This document shows, piece by piece, positions 10,501 to 18,002 of a stretch of 64,000 bases of DNA. Position numbers and translations under genes: made by a program. Origin of the DNA: Candidatus Goldiibacteriota bacterium HGW-Goldbacteria-1 (GTDB lineage: Bacteria > Oederibacteriota > PGYV01); the NCBI GenBank assembly GCA_002839855.1, contig PGYV01000001.1, positions 146,438 to 210,437 on the forward strand, written 5' to 3'. Position 1 is the first letter of the stretch; each line of letters starts with the position of its first letter. The notes beneath the pieces are model-generated. The model had not been told where the DNA came from and did no database searches. It saw only the letters and a list, made by a program, of their open reading frames with translations.

Positions 10501-11419
10501 ATACATAGTCATAACCCTGCCTCCATGCGTGGCGTATAGCATCCCACCACCACGTACCTGATTCCATCGCCCAATCGCCGGGACTCCAGGAAGTGCCGTC
10601 ATAATTACACCAGTTTGGCTGTAATCCTGTATATATTCCAAGTGCGCTGTCATATGTCATTGATGAATTGTAATAATATTTAACAATTGTGTTATACGTC
10701 CTGCTTGCAACGCTGTACCACCTTGTCACTCCGGTATAATCGCCTATCATTCTGTAAGTATACGGCGCAAAGTAAGACGGGTTGCCGCCGTCCCATCCAT
10801 CTCCCGGCCTTATGTCATTGGCCGCGGTAATTTCATACTGAAGCACTTTTGCAGCAAGCGCAATTGCTTCGTTGCGGTAATTAATCGCACCGCCGCTTCC
10901 CCACTGTTTGTCCGCCATTATAAGCGCCTGCACCACATCCTGATCAGCGTCAATGGCGGCGCCGCCGCTGTCACAGTAAGGTATCTGCCAGTTCATAAGC
11001 CCGTTTCCGTCAAGATGGTTTTGATAATAATTCCACATCCCGTCAAAATACTGTTTGGTGTTGTTTGTCGCGGATGACATATAAACGCATACAACCATCC
11101 CGTATGCTATGCCTTCAGACACGGTATCATTTTCAGGGCAACCTTTATGAATTGTATTTCCTGTTTCTGTGCGCTGTACACGCCATTCGCCCACAGCACA
11201 ATTATTTTGAGTAAGATACTTTGCGCGCCACTTATCAAACCACGCCTGAACATGCTGGTTCATCTGAGCCTGAGTGTAATTATTTGGACGGAGCCCGTAA
11301 GGGTAATCCTGTCCCTGTGGGAATGGTAAATTGCAGGTATCAGCAAATATGGAGGTGTGTATTATAATGAGGAATAGCGTTCCAATAATAATTCGCATTT
11401 TTAGCAAGTTTTTAATCAT
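7586..11419 (-). CDS. Secreted GH8 endoglucanase-type hydrolase with two CBM-like modules, Thr-rich linkers and C-terminal sorting-type domain
   Basis: A 1277-residue secreted enzyme of GH8 (endoglucanase/xylanase/chitosanase family, (alpha/alpha)6 barrel, inverting). Signal peptide about 1-26; catalytic domain about 27-445, with proposed acid E102 in [10 protein letters not shown] and D157/D159 in [12 protein letters not shown], the family signature. Two similar modules follow: about 467-636 (MFDDFETG to AYVDRIMF) and about 707-881 (VFDNFEST to IYIDDIEF). They share the order DDFE, TFYIK or TFWIK, FFI-x-LQES, ERFSNRG or EYWSNRG, and AIQ or AIN. They look like an internal duplication of a carbohydrate-binding module. 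A Thr-rich linker about 882-1170 leads to a divergent copy of the sorting-type domain ([19 protein letters not shown]). GAGG precedes the ATG by five bases. The exact glucan substrate is not determinable. Confidence 0.88.
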   Translation of the reverse strand: MIKNLLKMRIIIGTLFLIIIHTSIFADTCNLPFPQGQDYPYGLRPNNYTQAQMNQHVQAWFDKWRAKYLTQNNCAVGEWRVQRTETGNTIHKGCPENDTVSEGIAYGMVVCVYMSSATNNTKQYFDGMWNYYQNHLDGNGLMNWQIPYCDSGGAAIDADQDVVQALIMADKQWGSGGAINYRNEAIALAAKVLQYEITAANDIRPGDGWDGGNPSYFAPYTYRMIGDYTGVTRWYSVASRTYNTIVKYYYNSSMTYDSALGIYTGLQPNWCNYDGTSWSPGDWAMESGTWWWDAIRHAWRQGYDYVLYGTLNHQLAQDNSFRVSQYFKTKYSGAPSLIKSHYQLNGTEHSYCRDDRTPDLCDEDVMNLPGPVGAVAVAAMAGQDQNWLNALYNRLVTMDAGNGPGELTETGVMWGTDYFCDLLKMQYMLVLTGNMPNPNGNYPTPTHTYTWDPAIPTFTPTPTVAAGMFDDFETGVLSNPDTSESGGGSTATLTNSTADKYEGARSMRVDTTGTGWALISINSPYDGGYGYRDFTGAAALTFYIKAPAGKAFFIQLTESMANGGDGERFSNRGNALTTTGAWQPVTINLSSLTRDQYTPAYGDNALDIQAIQSFVMQLENPGTTTAYVDRIMFTGTFPTATHTATSTPTRTLVNTYTFTYTATSTNTVNPMWTHTFTNTYTNTATNTNTYTVTNTATQTPTLPPIPFGVFDNFESTMLESPNSETDGSTIVTLANTTEDKHSGTRALKITFSTPPSNWGAVGIIGSPYNQAADPEYYINFTGADTMTFWIKAKLGDTFFIKLQESDAAGADGEYWSNRGGDWTGTGAWQLITVNLADLGVDPYSGNQGGNKTLDLQAINDFAIQFNAGTPGPIYIDDIEFSGMSTPTQTPTVQSTSTYTYTFTNTYTNTNTATATYTYTETSTNTPEIPTYTATYTYTGTDTATYTHTYTSTATATNTNTFTSTHTATVTDTPPPGSTDTHTFTVTNTFTNTATYTNTPTDTNTYTATYTNTPTYTYTNTNTGTNTHTATITDTPPPGSTNTHTFTVTNTSTNTATYTYTDTATNTSTHTATVPTATYTYTATNTNTATSTNTFTNTNTATITNTVPPGSTNTYTHTVTNTFTNTHTFTNTNTAVPATFTYTYTQVITQTATYTATSVIVPTSTYTPTSQPTETDKLEIKDRLVYPCPWNTDSGQSLKIRFTATKRFTSARIFIYTVNFRQIRMLETPGGHAGQNIIEIHPNYLKNLSNGSYYYLITARDTAGKEVRAKVDKILILK

Positions 11420-11434
11420 AATAACCTCGTTTAT

Positions 11435-11482
11435 TTAATCGGTTAACCTGTTAATTATACCTATACTTAAAAGATTAGACAA
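11435..11482 (-). promoter_or_regulatory. Putative promoter and operator of the GH8 gene
   Basis: Minus-strand TTGTCT (11482-11477), 17-bp spacer, TATAAT (11459-11454). An imperfect dyad with central CG (TTAACCGATTAA, 11446-11435) lies at the expected transcription start. TTGTCTAA and AACCG-x-TT also occur upstream of the GH5 and GH44 genes, so a common repressor or activator is plausible. Confidence 0.6.
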
Positions 11483-11727
11483 GCAGTTTTTATAGAAGTT
11501 CCTGTAAAAAACGGCAGCTCGTAGGAGCGGAAAAGGTCAGAAAATGCGAGGGACAGAGGGACGGATGCACGGAGGGACGGAAGTAAAATAAAAACAAACT
11601 GCCGCACCCTAAAGGGATGCGCCTACCACTGCATATAACCAAGCCCGGTAAACACGAGGGACGGAAATAAAAAACAAACATAAAACAAATATTGAAAATT
11701 CGAAATTGGATAATTAGAAGAAAACCA

Positions 11728-11930
11728 CAGGGGTTGGGTGTGTTTTTTCAGTGCGTGCCGCGATAACCAAGTATGTATGCGGCAATCCGGATGTAATGCC
11801 ACGCCGGCAGATTCGGATGTACCGCAAGTTCCCGGTTGCCAACGACGTTAACCAACCGGAGATTTCAAGTTTGTTTGATTACAAGCACAGCAATTTGCGG
11901 CGCGTGCTGAAAAAATACACACAACCCCGG
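11728..11930. mobile_element. MITE-like element, copy 1 (203 bp, 34-bp imperfect inverted ends)
   Basis: The left end (11728-11761, beginning CAGGGGTTGGGTGTG, then TTTTTTCAGTGCGTGCCGC) and right end (11897-11930, GCGGCGCGTGCTGAAAAAAT, then ACACACAACCCCGG) are reverse complements with few mismatches. The interior codes for nothing convincing. Other copies lie at 12090-12292, 21933-22039 (interior deleted) and 30160-30363. All are intergenic. It resembles a miniature inverted-repeat element whose transposase would be elsewhere, but no target duplication was confirmed. Confidence 0.7.
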
Positions 11931-12089
11931 TTAGGGCTGCAGCTGGGCAGCTAAGCGGCTGGGCAGCCGGGAAGTAAAAACAAATCTAAATCAACTGCCG
12001 CACCTTAAAAGGTGCGCCTACCAATGCACATACCAAATCCGTAAAGACAAATATCGAAAATTCGAAATTCGAAAATTTGAAGAAAAACA

Positions 12090-12292
12090 CAGGGGTTGGG
12101 TGTGTTTTTTCAGTGCGTGCCGCGATAACCAAGTATATATGCAGCAATCCGGATGTAATGCCACGCCGGCAAATCCGGTTGTGCCGCGGGTTCCCGATTG
12201 CCAATGAATTAACATAGTATAGATTTCAAGGTTGTTTGGATACAAGCATACCAATTTGCGGTGCGTGCTGAAAAAATACACACAACACCTGG
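12090..12292. mobile_element. MITE-like element, copy 2
   Basis: Same length and orientation as copy 1, about 360 bp downstream of it. It has the same AT-rich lead-in (AAAATTCGAAATTCG) and the same GCAGCTGGGCAGC trailer. The shared flanks suggest that the whole composite block, not only the 203-bp core, was duplicated. Confidence 0.7.
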
Positions 12293-12447
12293 AAGACTGC
12301 AGCTGGGCAGCTAAGCGGCTGGGCAGCTAGGAAGTAAGAACAAATCAAAAATCTACTGCCGCGGGCTGAAGACCCGCGTCTACCAGTACAAATTCAAATA
12401 CATAGAACAAGCCGCAATATATTGCGGCTCTACGATAAAAAACTTTA

Positions 12448-12882
12448 TCAGCTTAACACCATTTCCCATTCGCTGACTTTGTTGTCACCAAAAAACAGAT
12501 ACCCTTTGTTCATATAACTTCCATCCTGCCTGAATTCAAATGTTTCAAATCCGGTGTATTTATTATCCGTGGAGATGTATGTGGAAACTATATATGTGCC
12601 GGCTATTAAAAACTTCCCCTTAAAATTTCCGCTGGTGGGGTTTTTTGATTCCCATTCGGTTTCGTGTTTCCCTTTTTTTACCGGCTTTACCGTATAACTG
12701 TTTTTTAATTCCAGCACTTTATTTAATTTAACCGGAAGCCTCATCGTGCTTTCAATAGTTATCTTTCCCCTTTTAAACAGCACTTCTGTTTCTCCTGTTG
12801 CCTTTATCTTTCTGCCCTTATCGTCAACATACGTGCCTTTCGCGATCCACAGCCTCTGTTCTTCAAGAAAAATCCCCGCCAT
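12448..12882 (-). CDS. Hypothetical protein, 144 residues
   Basis: I do not recognise a family. The protein is cytoplasmic by appearance (no signal or membrane segment) and rich in beta-strand patterns: GKITIESTMRLPVKL, NSYTVKPVKKG, GNFKGKFLIAGTYIVSTYIS, FETFEFRQDGSY. This suggests a small beta-barrel or lipocalin-like fold. It starts 13 bp after the malQ stop with a strong AAGGAGG, so it is the second gene of a malQ transcript. A link to alpha-glucan metabolism is only positional. Confidence 0.7.
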   Translation of the reverse strand: MAGIFLEEQRLWIAKGTYVDDKGRKIKATGETEVLFKRGKITIESTMRLPVKLNKVLELKNSYTVKPVKKGKHETEWESKNPTSGNFKGKFLIAGTYIVSTYISTDNKYTGFETFEFRQDGSYMNKGYLFFGDNKVSEWEMVLS

Positions 12883-12895
12883 TGTACCCTCCTTA

Positions 12896-14716
12896 TTATA
12901 TTCTGTCTGCTTTTTTAACTATCTCTTTAATCTGCCCGTTTATTTCCAAAGACAGCATTTCTTCCAGCGAAAGCGGCATTACAATTGACCAGTTGCTGTT
13001 ATCAACGCTGCCCGGTACGTTTATCCTTGTGTCGCGGATGTCCCATTTATCAAAAGCATTACCCAGCGACAGCCAGTCCACTATAAGCTGTATGGAAAAT
13101 ACGGACACGGTTTCATTGGCTTTGATAAGCGCGGCTTTTACAAGTTCTTTTTCAGTAGAATTATCATTACATCCCGTAAAGTACATAAATTTCTTTTTTT
13201 CAAACGCGGCTTCATTGAACATATCATAGAACATCCACGCTTTATCGCGCGAAGCATTCAGCGCCGCAAGCACGTCTTCCGCGCTTTTAAGTTCTGTTTT
13301 AAACCTTATCCTGGCGGCGTTCTTTGCGGCCGGCTGAAAAAGCGTTTTTCTGACATAGGCGGTTTCAAAATTATTCTCTTCGCACAGTTTTTCCACAAGC
13401 AGCGCGTCCACCGTGCCGCACTCATCCTTCCACCATAAAAGAAACGGGCTTGTGTCATGGCTGGAAATTATGGCGGATGCATTTACCCTGTACTGAACGG
13501 GATTTTTATAATCATAGGAATTTCCCCAGTCGCGTGTCCAGCGCTGCACATCCATTCCCGGTATGCCGTATTCCAGAAGCGTTTCATAGGAACACACCGG
13601 CACCACTCCCAGGTCTTCCGCGCACGGCAGCATATCACAGCTGTTTATCATCGCGTCAAGTATCTTCTGCCCGGCTTCTTTCCATTTGTCCTCTTCCGGC
13701 GGGTCAAAAGCCCCGTTTAAACCGTACGTGTTATCCGGCTCGTCCGTGCTTATGGTCCACAGCCTGAAAAGCCCCACAAAATGGTCAATGCGGAACATGT
13801 CATAAAAATTTTCGGAATATTTTACTTTTTCAATAAGGTAGTCAAAGCCGTGTTTTTCAATGCGCTCCCAGTTATACGGCGGCATTCCCCATTTTTGCCC
13901 CTTTGCAAAGTACATATCAGGCGGCGCGCCGGAGCTTAAATTAAGTTTAAAATAATTCTGGTTTGCCCACACATCCGCGCTGTCGCGCGACACCAGAAAA
14001 GGGATATCGCCCTGTAAGAACACGCCCTTATCATTGCAGTATTTTTTGGCATCGGCAAACTGCAGGTAAAGTTCATACTGCAGCCACCTGTAAAATTCAA
14101 AAGCCGCGCTTTCCTGTTCACAGAAAAGTTTTACCGCGTCCTCTTCCCTTAACCTGTAAACTTCTTCCCAGTCGGTCCAGCTTTTCTGTTCGTATTTATC
14201 CTTAAGCGCTTTGTATGCCGCGTAATCATCCAGCCAAAATTTATTGGCACTTTTAAATTTTTTATAACTTTTATTTTCAGTGTCAAAATCCGAAAAAATA
14301 TTAAAGAGCAGCCTAAGCTTTTCGCCCTTAACCTTATAGTTTACCCTCTTATTGCCCGCCGGGAACTTTTTCTTAAGTTTTGCAATTTCCGCTTCGTGTT
14401 TGCCGCCCCCCTTTATTTCATCTATTCTAAGATACATAGGGTCAAGCGCAAATGTGCTCTGGCAGTCATAAGGGGTGAAATTAAACCCAGAATCATTCAT
14501 GGGTAATAACTGTATTACGCTTAAACCCGCCTGCACACACCAGTCAGCCAGCAGTTTTATATCCGGAATTTCACCAATGCCCATACTGTTTTTGGAGTAT
14601 AAAGAGAATAAAGGGGCAAGGACGCCCGCCCTTCTTTTGGCGCCGAACCGCTGCCATTTATCGGCTGTTTTTGATTTTAAGAATAATCCATACGTGTCTT
14701 CCGGGTATAAAGGCAT
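12896..14716 (-). CDS. malQ: 4-alpha-glucanotransferase (GH77, amylomaltase)
   Basis: Transfers alpha-1,4-glucan segments between maltooligosaccharides in the cytoplasm, in maltose/glycogen metabolism. The 606-residue length and motifs fit GH77: RRAGVLAPLFSLYSKNSMGI at the N-terminus, nucleophile D311 in FRIDHF, acid/base E367 in CAEDLGVVP and D421 in SSHDTSPF. The start has GGAGG a few bases upstream. It heads a two-gene unit with the small protein at 12448. The glycogen branching enzyme glgB lies 3.3 kb upstream on the same strand, so storage-glucan turnover is a theme of this region. Confidence 0.95.
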   Translation of the reverse strand: MPLYPEDTYGLFLKSKTADKWQRFGAKRRAGVLAPLFSLYSKNSMGIGEIPDIKLLADWCVQAGLSVIQLLPMNDSGFNFTPYDCQSTFALDPMYLRIDEIKGGGKHEAEIAKLKKKFPAGNKRVNYKVKGEKLRLLFNIFSDFDTENKSYKKFKSANKFWLDDYAAYKALKDKYEQKSWTDWEEVYRLREEDAVKLFCEQESAAFEFYRWLQYELYLQFADAKKYCNDKGVFLQGDIPFLVSRDSADVWANQNYFKLNLSSGAPPDMYFAKGQKWGMPPYNWERIEKHGFDYLIEKVKYSENFYDMFRIDHFVGLFRLWTISTDEPDNTYGLNGAFDPPEEDKWKEAGQKILDAMINSCDMLPCAEDLGVVPVCSYETLLEYGIPGMDVQRWTRDWGNSYDYKNPVQYRVNASAIISSHDTSPFLLWWKDECGTVDALLVEKLCEENNFETAYVRKTLFQPAAKNAARIRFKTELKSAEDVLAALNASRDKAWMFYDMFNEAAFEKKKFMYFTGCNDNSTEKELVKAALIKANETVSVFSIQLIVDWLSLGNAFDKWDIRDTRINVPGSVDNSNWSIVMPLSLEEMLSLEINGQIKEIVKKADRI

Positions 14717-14983
14717 ATAACCTCCAGCAATGATATGTCATACCGTGATATTATACAGAGCAGGCGTGGATTTGTATATTAATAATTCAGCTGACTTTGC
14801 ATTCTAACGTAAATAAAACCTGTTGTTTTTAAGAGTATAGGCGTAATAAGTTTTGCCCCTACACTATAATATATTTACATTATTTAAAGCTGTAAAATAA
14901 AAGAAACCGCGGGCTCATACGAACCTTATGCCGCAGCTCTTTTATCACTCATCGCTATCTTGCCCGCTCACAGTTTGTCTGTA

Positions 14984-15607
14984 TTACATTACCAGATTTA
15001 TAAACCCTGTTAACCCGGAAACTATGCGGTTTTCTTTGATGGTATTTCTAAGAAAGCCCTCCTTATATAACCCTGACACTCCATAAAAAACAAAACCGGC
15101 AAAGACGGCAAAAAACGCCGCCCATATTAACCTTCCAAAAAAACTTATAAAAAATACCCATCCCGAAAGTTTATAATTTTTGCCCGCCGCCGACTTGATT
15201 GCACTACCGACAAATTCATCCACCTGTCCAAATAGCCTCCACGACCCTTGGGTTATTTTCCCTGCCAGCGCGTTGTCTTTTAACAGCACCGCTCCTTTCA
15301 TAATCGCGTTAATTTCAGCGGAGTTTTCAGGCCGTACAACCGCAAAAAATTCAAGTGCGCTTTTTACGCTTTCAAAACTGCCGTTTACACCGTCAGGCAA
15401 CACAGATAAGGATGTCTGGGCGGACACCAATGCGGATATATTCTTTCTTAGCATTACAGCCTCTGAATATATTTTTTTATCCTGCGATACCATAGCGGTT
15501 ATATGATTTTGTGCTGCATTTGTTATTAAATTGGAAACCACGGAAAAAATCACCGCCGCTGCCAGAAGTATCATGGAAATTCTTAAAATTTTCATTGTTT
15601 TGCTCAT
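14984..15607 (-). CDS. Hypothetical membrane protein with two terminal transmembrane helices
   Basis: No family recognised. The ATG at 15607 is preferred over an in-frame GTG at 15628 because GGAGGG lies six bases before it; this gives 207 residues starting MSKTMKILRISM. A first membrane helix spans about 6-25 and a second about 150-180 (WVFFISFFGRLIWAAFFAVF). Between them is a mostly helical periplasmic or extracytoplasmic segment of about 120 residues (VMLRKNISALVSAQ, SVKSALEFFAVV). This layout resembles the sensor half of four-helix-bundle receptors but has no signalling domain. It stands alone. Confidence 0.65.
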   Translation of the reverse strand: MSKTMKILRISMILLAAAVIFSVVSNLITNAAQNHITAMVSQDKKIYSEAVMLRKNISALVSAQTSLSVLPDGVNGSFESVKSALEFFAVVRPENSAEINAIMKGAVLLKDNALAGKITQGSWRLFGQVDEFVGSAIKSAAGKNYKLSGWVFFISFFGRLIWAAFFAVFAGFVFYGVSGLYKEGFLRNTIKENRIVSGLTGFINLVM

Positions 15608-15996
15608 TTTAACCCTCCGTATTGTCACTACATATCAATACAGAGCAATAACCGTGCCGTGGTTATACGCTTTAAACAGGGGCTTTTTGGCACAGTGTAT
15701 GATTATAACCGTCCTAAATCTGCAACTAATATCAAAAACAGGACATAGTTTTTTTGAATTATGGGGTATAAAACAAGGGGTTTTATGCGGTTATTCCGCT
15801 TACATAAGCCTTATCTGACAAAGCTTAATCAGGTTTAAAGAATCTAAAAGTCTTTCTAATTTTTGTTTACTTCCCTGTACTGCCAGACATACCAATAAAA
15901 ATTTCCCGCCACGCATTCGCTGTTTCATGATAAAGCCTCTGTAACATAAATATTATTTTTTATTTAGGTTTTTTAGCTGATGCCCTATTTATTTTT
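15608..15996. other. Intergenic stretch of 389 bp with no recognised feature
   Basis: AT-rich sequence between the membrane-protein gene and the DUF1016 gene. I see no gene, RNA or clear repeat; a plus-strand frame here is the shadow of the neighbour and lacks a ribosome-binding site. Confidence 0.5.
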
Positions 15997-17100
15997 TCAG
16001 GTTATTATCGTCTTTTTAAATGCGGCGGATTCGCCATATTTAGCCTTTGCCTCTTCAAGCATAAAATCATCTCTTTCCTTCTCTATACCTTCTTTCAGTT
16101 CTTTCTCCGGCGGCATTATCTGCTTTAGTTCATCCGGCATCCTGTTAGTCAGCCTGTATTCAGCCACACCAACAGGATTTTTGGTATTTTTTAAGGCATA
16201 CTCAACCGTAATCTTACTCTTATCGGCACAAAGTATTATGCCTATTGCCGGATTTTCACCATCGTATTTTGCCCGGTCATTCAGCAGGTTCAGATAAAAG
16301 TCCATCTTTCCCGCGTATTCAGGCTGAAACTTACCTGTTTTAAGTTCTATCGCCACAAGACTTTTCAGTTTACGGTTGAAAAACAACAAATCTATAAAAT
16401 ACTCTGTCCCGTCAAGCGTCAGCCTGTACTGGTTGCCGATGAAACAAAACCCCGCACCAAGTTCCAGCATAAAACACTTCACCCTCTCAACCAGCCGTTT
16501 TTCAAGCTTTCTTTCAAGTACCGGTTTTGTGATACCTAAAAAACCCAGATTATAAACACTCTTCATTGATTCGTCAGCCTGCTCGGCCAAATTTGCAGGC
16601 AAAGCTTTTGTGTAATTATTCTGTTTCCCTGCCTTTAAAGAATATCTGTAAGCATCGGATTTAATCTGATTAAGTAAAACATTGTGTGTCCATCCATTTT
16701 CAATACATGTATTTATATAGTATTCCCTCTCTTTTATATCCTTAACCTTCTGCATAATCAGTATGTTTTTACCCCATGACAAAAGTAGCACAAGTCGTGC
16801 TACTTTTGCGCTATCTTTGTATTCCAGGTAAAATAGTCTCATTCTCCATAAATTATGCGGTGAAAATCCATGACTGTTGCCAAACTCATTTGTCAGGTCA
16901 TTAGACAGTCTTTTAACAACAGAATCCCCCCATTTATATTTGGCTTGTTTTTCAACAATTTCTTTCCCTATATCCCAATACATAGAGATAGATTCCCTGT
17001 CTATGGACCTGGCAGCGCTTATTCTGGCAGATACTACCCTGGCCTTTATTTCTTCATAAAACTTTTTATATCCTGTCATCTTCATTTTAATTTTCCCCAT
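15997..17100 (-). CDS. PD-(D/E)XK nuclease of the DUF1016/YhcG family
   Basis: A 367-residue protein with the DUF1016 arrangement. The N-terminal winged-helix-like domain holds SISMYWDIGKEIVEKQ, SNDLTNEFGNSHGFSPHNLW and RLFYLEY. The C-terminal nuclease domain has D237 in YFIDLLFFNR and E252-x-K254 in AIELKTGKFQPEYAGKMDFYL, the expected metal-binding PD-(D/E)XK residues. Members are common in defence and mobile islands and beside restriction systems, and are predicted to act on DNA, but the function is not firmly established. Here it is a lone gene with GGGGAGA before the ATG and no modification enzyme nearby. The N-terminal segment ARLVLLLSWGKNILIM is complete, so the gene looks intact. Confidence 0.88.
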   Translation of the reverse strand: MGKIKMKMTGYKKFYEEIKARVVSARISAARSIDRESISMYWDIGKEIVEKQAKYKWGDSVVKRLSNDLTNEFGNSHGFSPHNLWRMRLFYLEYKDSAKVARLVLLLSWGKNILIMQKVKDIKEREYYINTCIENGWTHNVLLNQIKSDAYRYSLKAGKQNNYTKALPANLAEQADESMKSVYNLGFLGITKPVLERKLEKRLVERVKCFMLELGAGFCFIGNQYRLTLDGTEYFIDLLFFNRKLKSLVAIELKTGKFQPEYAGKMDFYLNLLNDRAKYDGENPAIGIILCADKSKITVEYALKNTKNPVGVAEYRLTNRMPDELKQIMPPEKELKEGIEKERDDFMLEEAKAKYGESAAFKKTIIT

Positions 17101-17495
17101 ATTTATCTCCCCTGTATTATAAAAAATAATTTTAATTTTATTATGTCAACAAATCAAAATTTCCGGTCAGATTCCGATCTCCCACGTTGCATCTATCCAT
17201 TTTTTTGGCGTCAGATAAAACCGTTCAACCCCGCCTTGATTTTAAAGGTAACGGATTCGTTGCCTTTAAAATTCACTTTGTACATTTACCCCCTACAGCC
17301 CTTTCTTTTATCTTTGTATTGCCCCCTCTATGTTTATTCAAATACACACTACTGAATATTTTAACAAAGACGCAGGCACGCTGCAAAACGCGCATAGCGT
17401 TCCATAAAATCCGCACTGTTACATTTTAGAAAAACCCGCCCCCATTTGCGTTCATTCAATAATAACGCTTCCCAAAAATAAATCAATTTTATTTT
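17101..17495. other. Intergenic stretch of 395 bp with no recognised feature
   Basis: Sequence between the GNAT stop and the DUF1016 start. No repeat family of this window, no hairpin terminator and no ORF with a plausible start signal was found. It may hold the DUF1016 promoter, but I could not place one with confidence. Confidence 0.5.
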
Positions 17496-18002
17496 CTAAA
17501 CAAATTTCTCCATAATATAATCATCCATTATAAACCCGTGCCCTATATCTTTTATTATTTCACGGACTTTCATGTATCCCATTTTTTCGTACGCCTTAAT
17601 GGAATTTTTATTGTTTTTATGGACGTTTAAAGATATCCTTGTAAGCCCTTCTTCTTTTGTCCTTTTCTCCGCGAATTCGCTCATAAACTTTCCCAGCCCC
17701 TGATTTCTTAACCTGTTTACCACATACAGTTTGCTTAAGTACATCGCGCTGCCCTTATTTTCCAGCGCCATATAGCCGGCGTCTGTGCCGTTGAGGGAAA
17801 GGATATAGTACTCCGCGCCGTCGTGAATTTCTTTTATTATCCGCTCTTCGGATTGATAGGTTTCAAGCATATACTTAACCTGTGCTTCACCTATGATAGG
17901 GGTATAATGCTCCGGCCATATTTCATTGATAAGTGTCAAAAGCCGGCCTGTGTGTTCTTTTCCCTTCACTTTTATCAGTGAAGGTTTTTTGCCGCCGGGC
18001 AT
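17496..18002 (-). CDS. GNAT family N-acetyltransferase
   Basis: A 168-residue acyl-CoA-dependent acetyltransferase. The core shows the GNAT motif-A region LSKLYVVNRLRNQGLGKFMS (V/I-x-x-x-x-R-x-x-G-x-G), followed by ISLNVHKNNKNSIKAYEKMGY, the usual motif-B helix. Its ATG overlaps the glgB stop codon by one base (TAATG), so translation is probably coupled to glgB. The substrate is unknown; coupling alone does not make it part of glycogen metabolism. Confidence 0.88.
   Translation of the reverse strand: MPGGKKPSLIKVKGKEHTGRLLTLINEIWPEHYTPIIGEAQVKYMLETYQSEERIIKEIHDGAEYYILSLNGTDAGYMALENKGSAMYLSKLYVVNRLRNQGLGKFMSEFAEKRTKEEGLTRISLNVHKNNKNSIKAYEKMGYMKVREIIKDIGHGFIMDDYIMEKFV

Larger units (their letters stand above)
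11490..12447. repeat. Intergenic repeat block without a supported gene
   Basis: About 950 bp between the GH8 gene and the small gene ending at 12448 hold only repeats. There are runs of GAGGGACGGA words (about 11549-11583, 11657-11666), three GC-rich hairpins ending CTACCA (11599-11628, 11995-12023, 12356-12385), two copies of the 203-bp inverted-terminal-repeat element, AT-rich GAAAATTCGAAATT tracts just before each copy, and two copies of a GCAGCTGGGCAGCTAAGCGG word (11939 and 12299). A further palindrome, AGCCGCAATATATTGCGGCT, lies at 12411-12430 and may end the malQ-side transcript. Short open frames here are products of the repeats. Confidence 0.75.

Noticed and set aside
11751..11954. 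67-codon frame inside the 203-bp element (similar frames at 11986, 12018, 21796, 29981 and 30183)
   Set aside because: The frame is not kept between copies of the element (different frames, indels, no start signal), so the element is treated as non-coding.
15531..15818. 95-codon plus-strand frame upstream of the membrane-protein gene
   Set aside because: Runs antiparallel to the real gene start and its Shine-Dalgarno sequence; no support.
17187..17429. 80-codon plus-strand frame between the GNAT and DUF1016 genes
   Set aside because: No ribosome-binding site, low-complexity hydrophobic product, and no similarity to any family I know.
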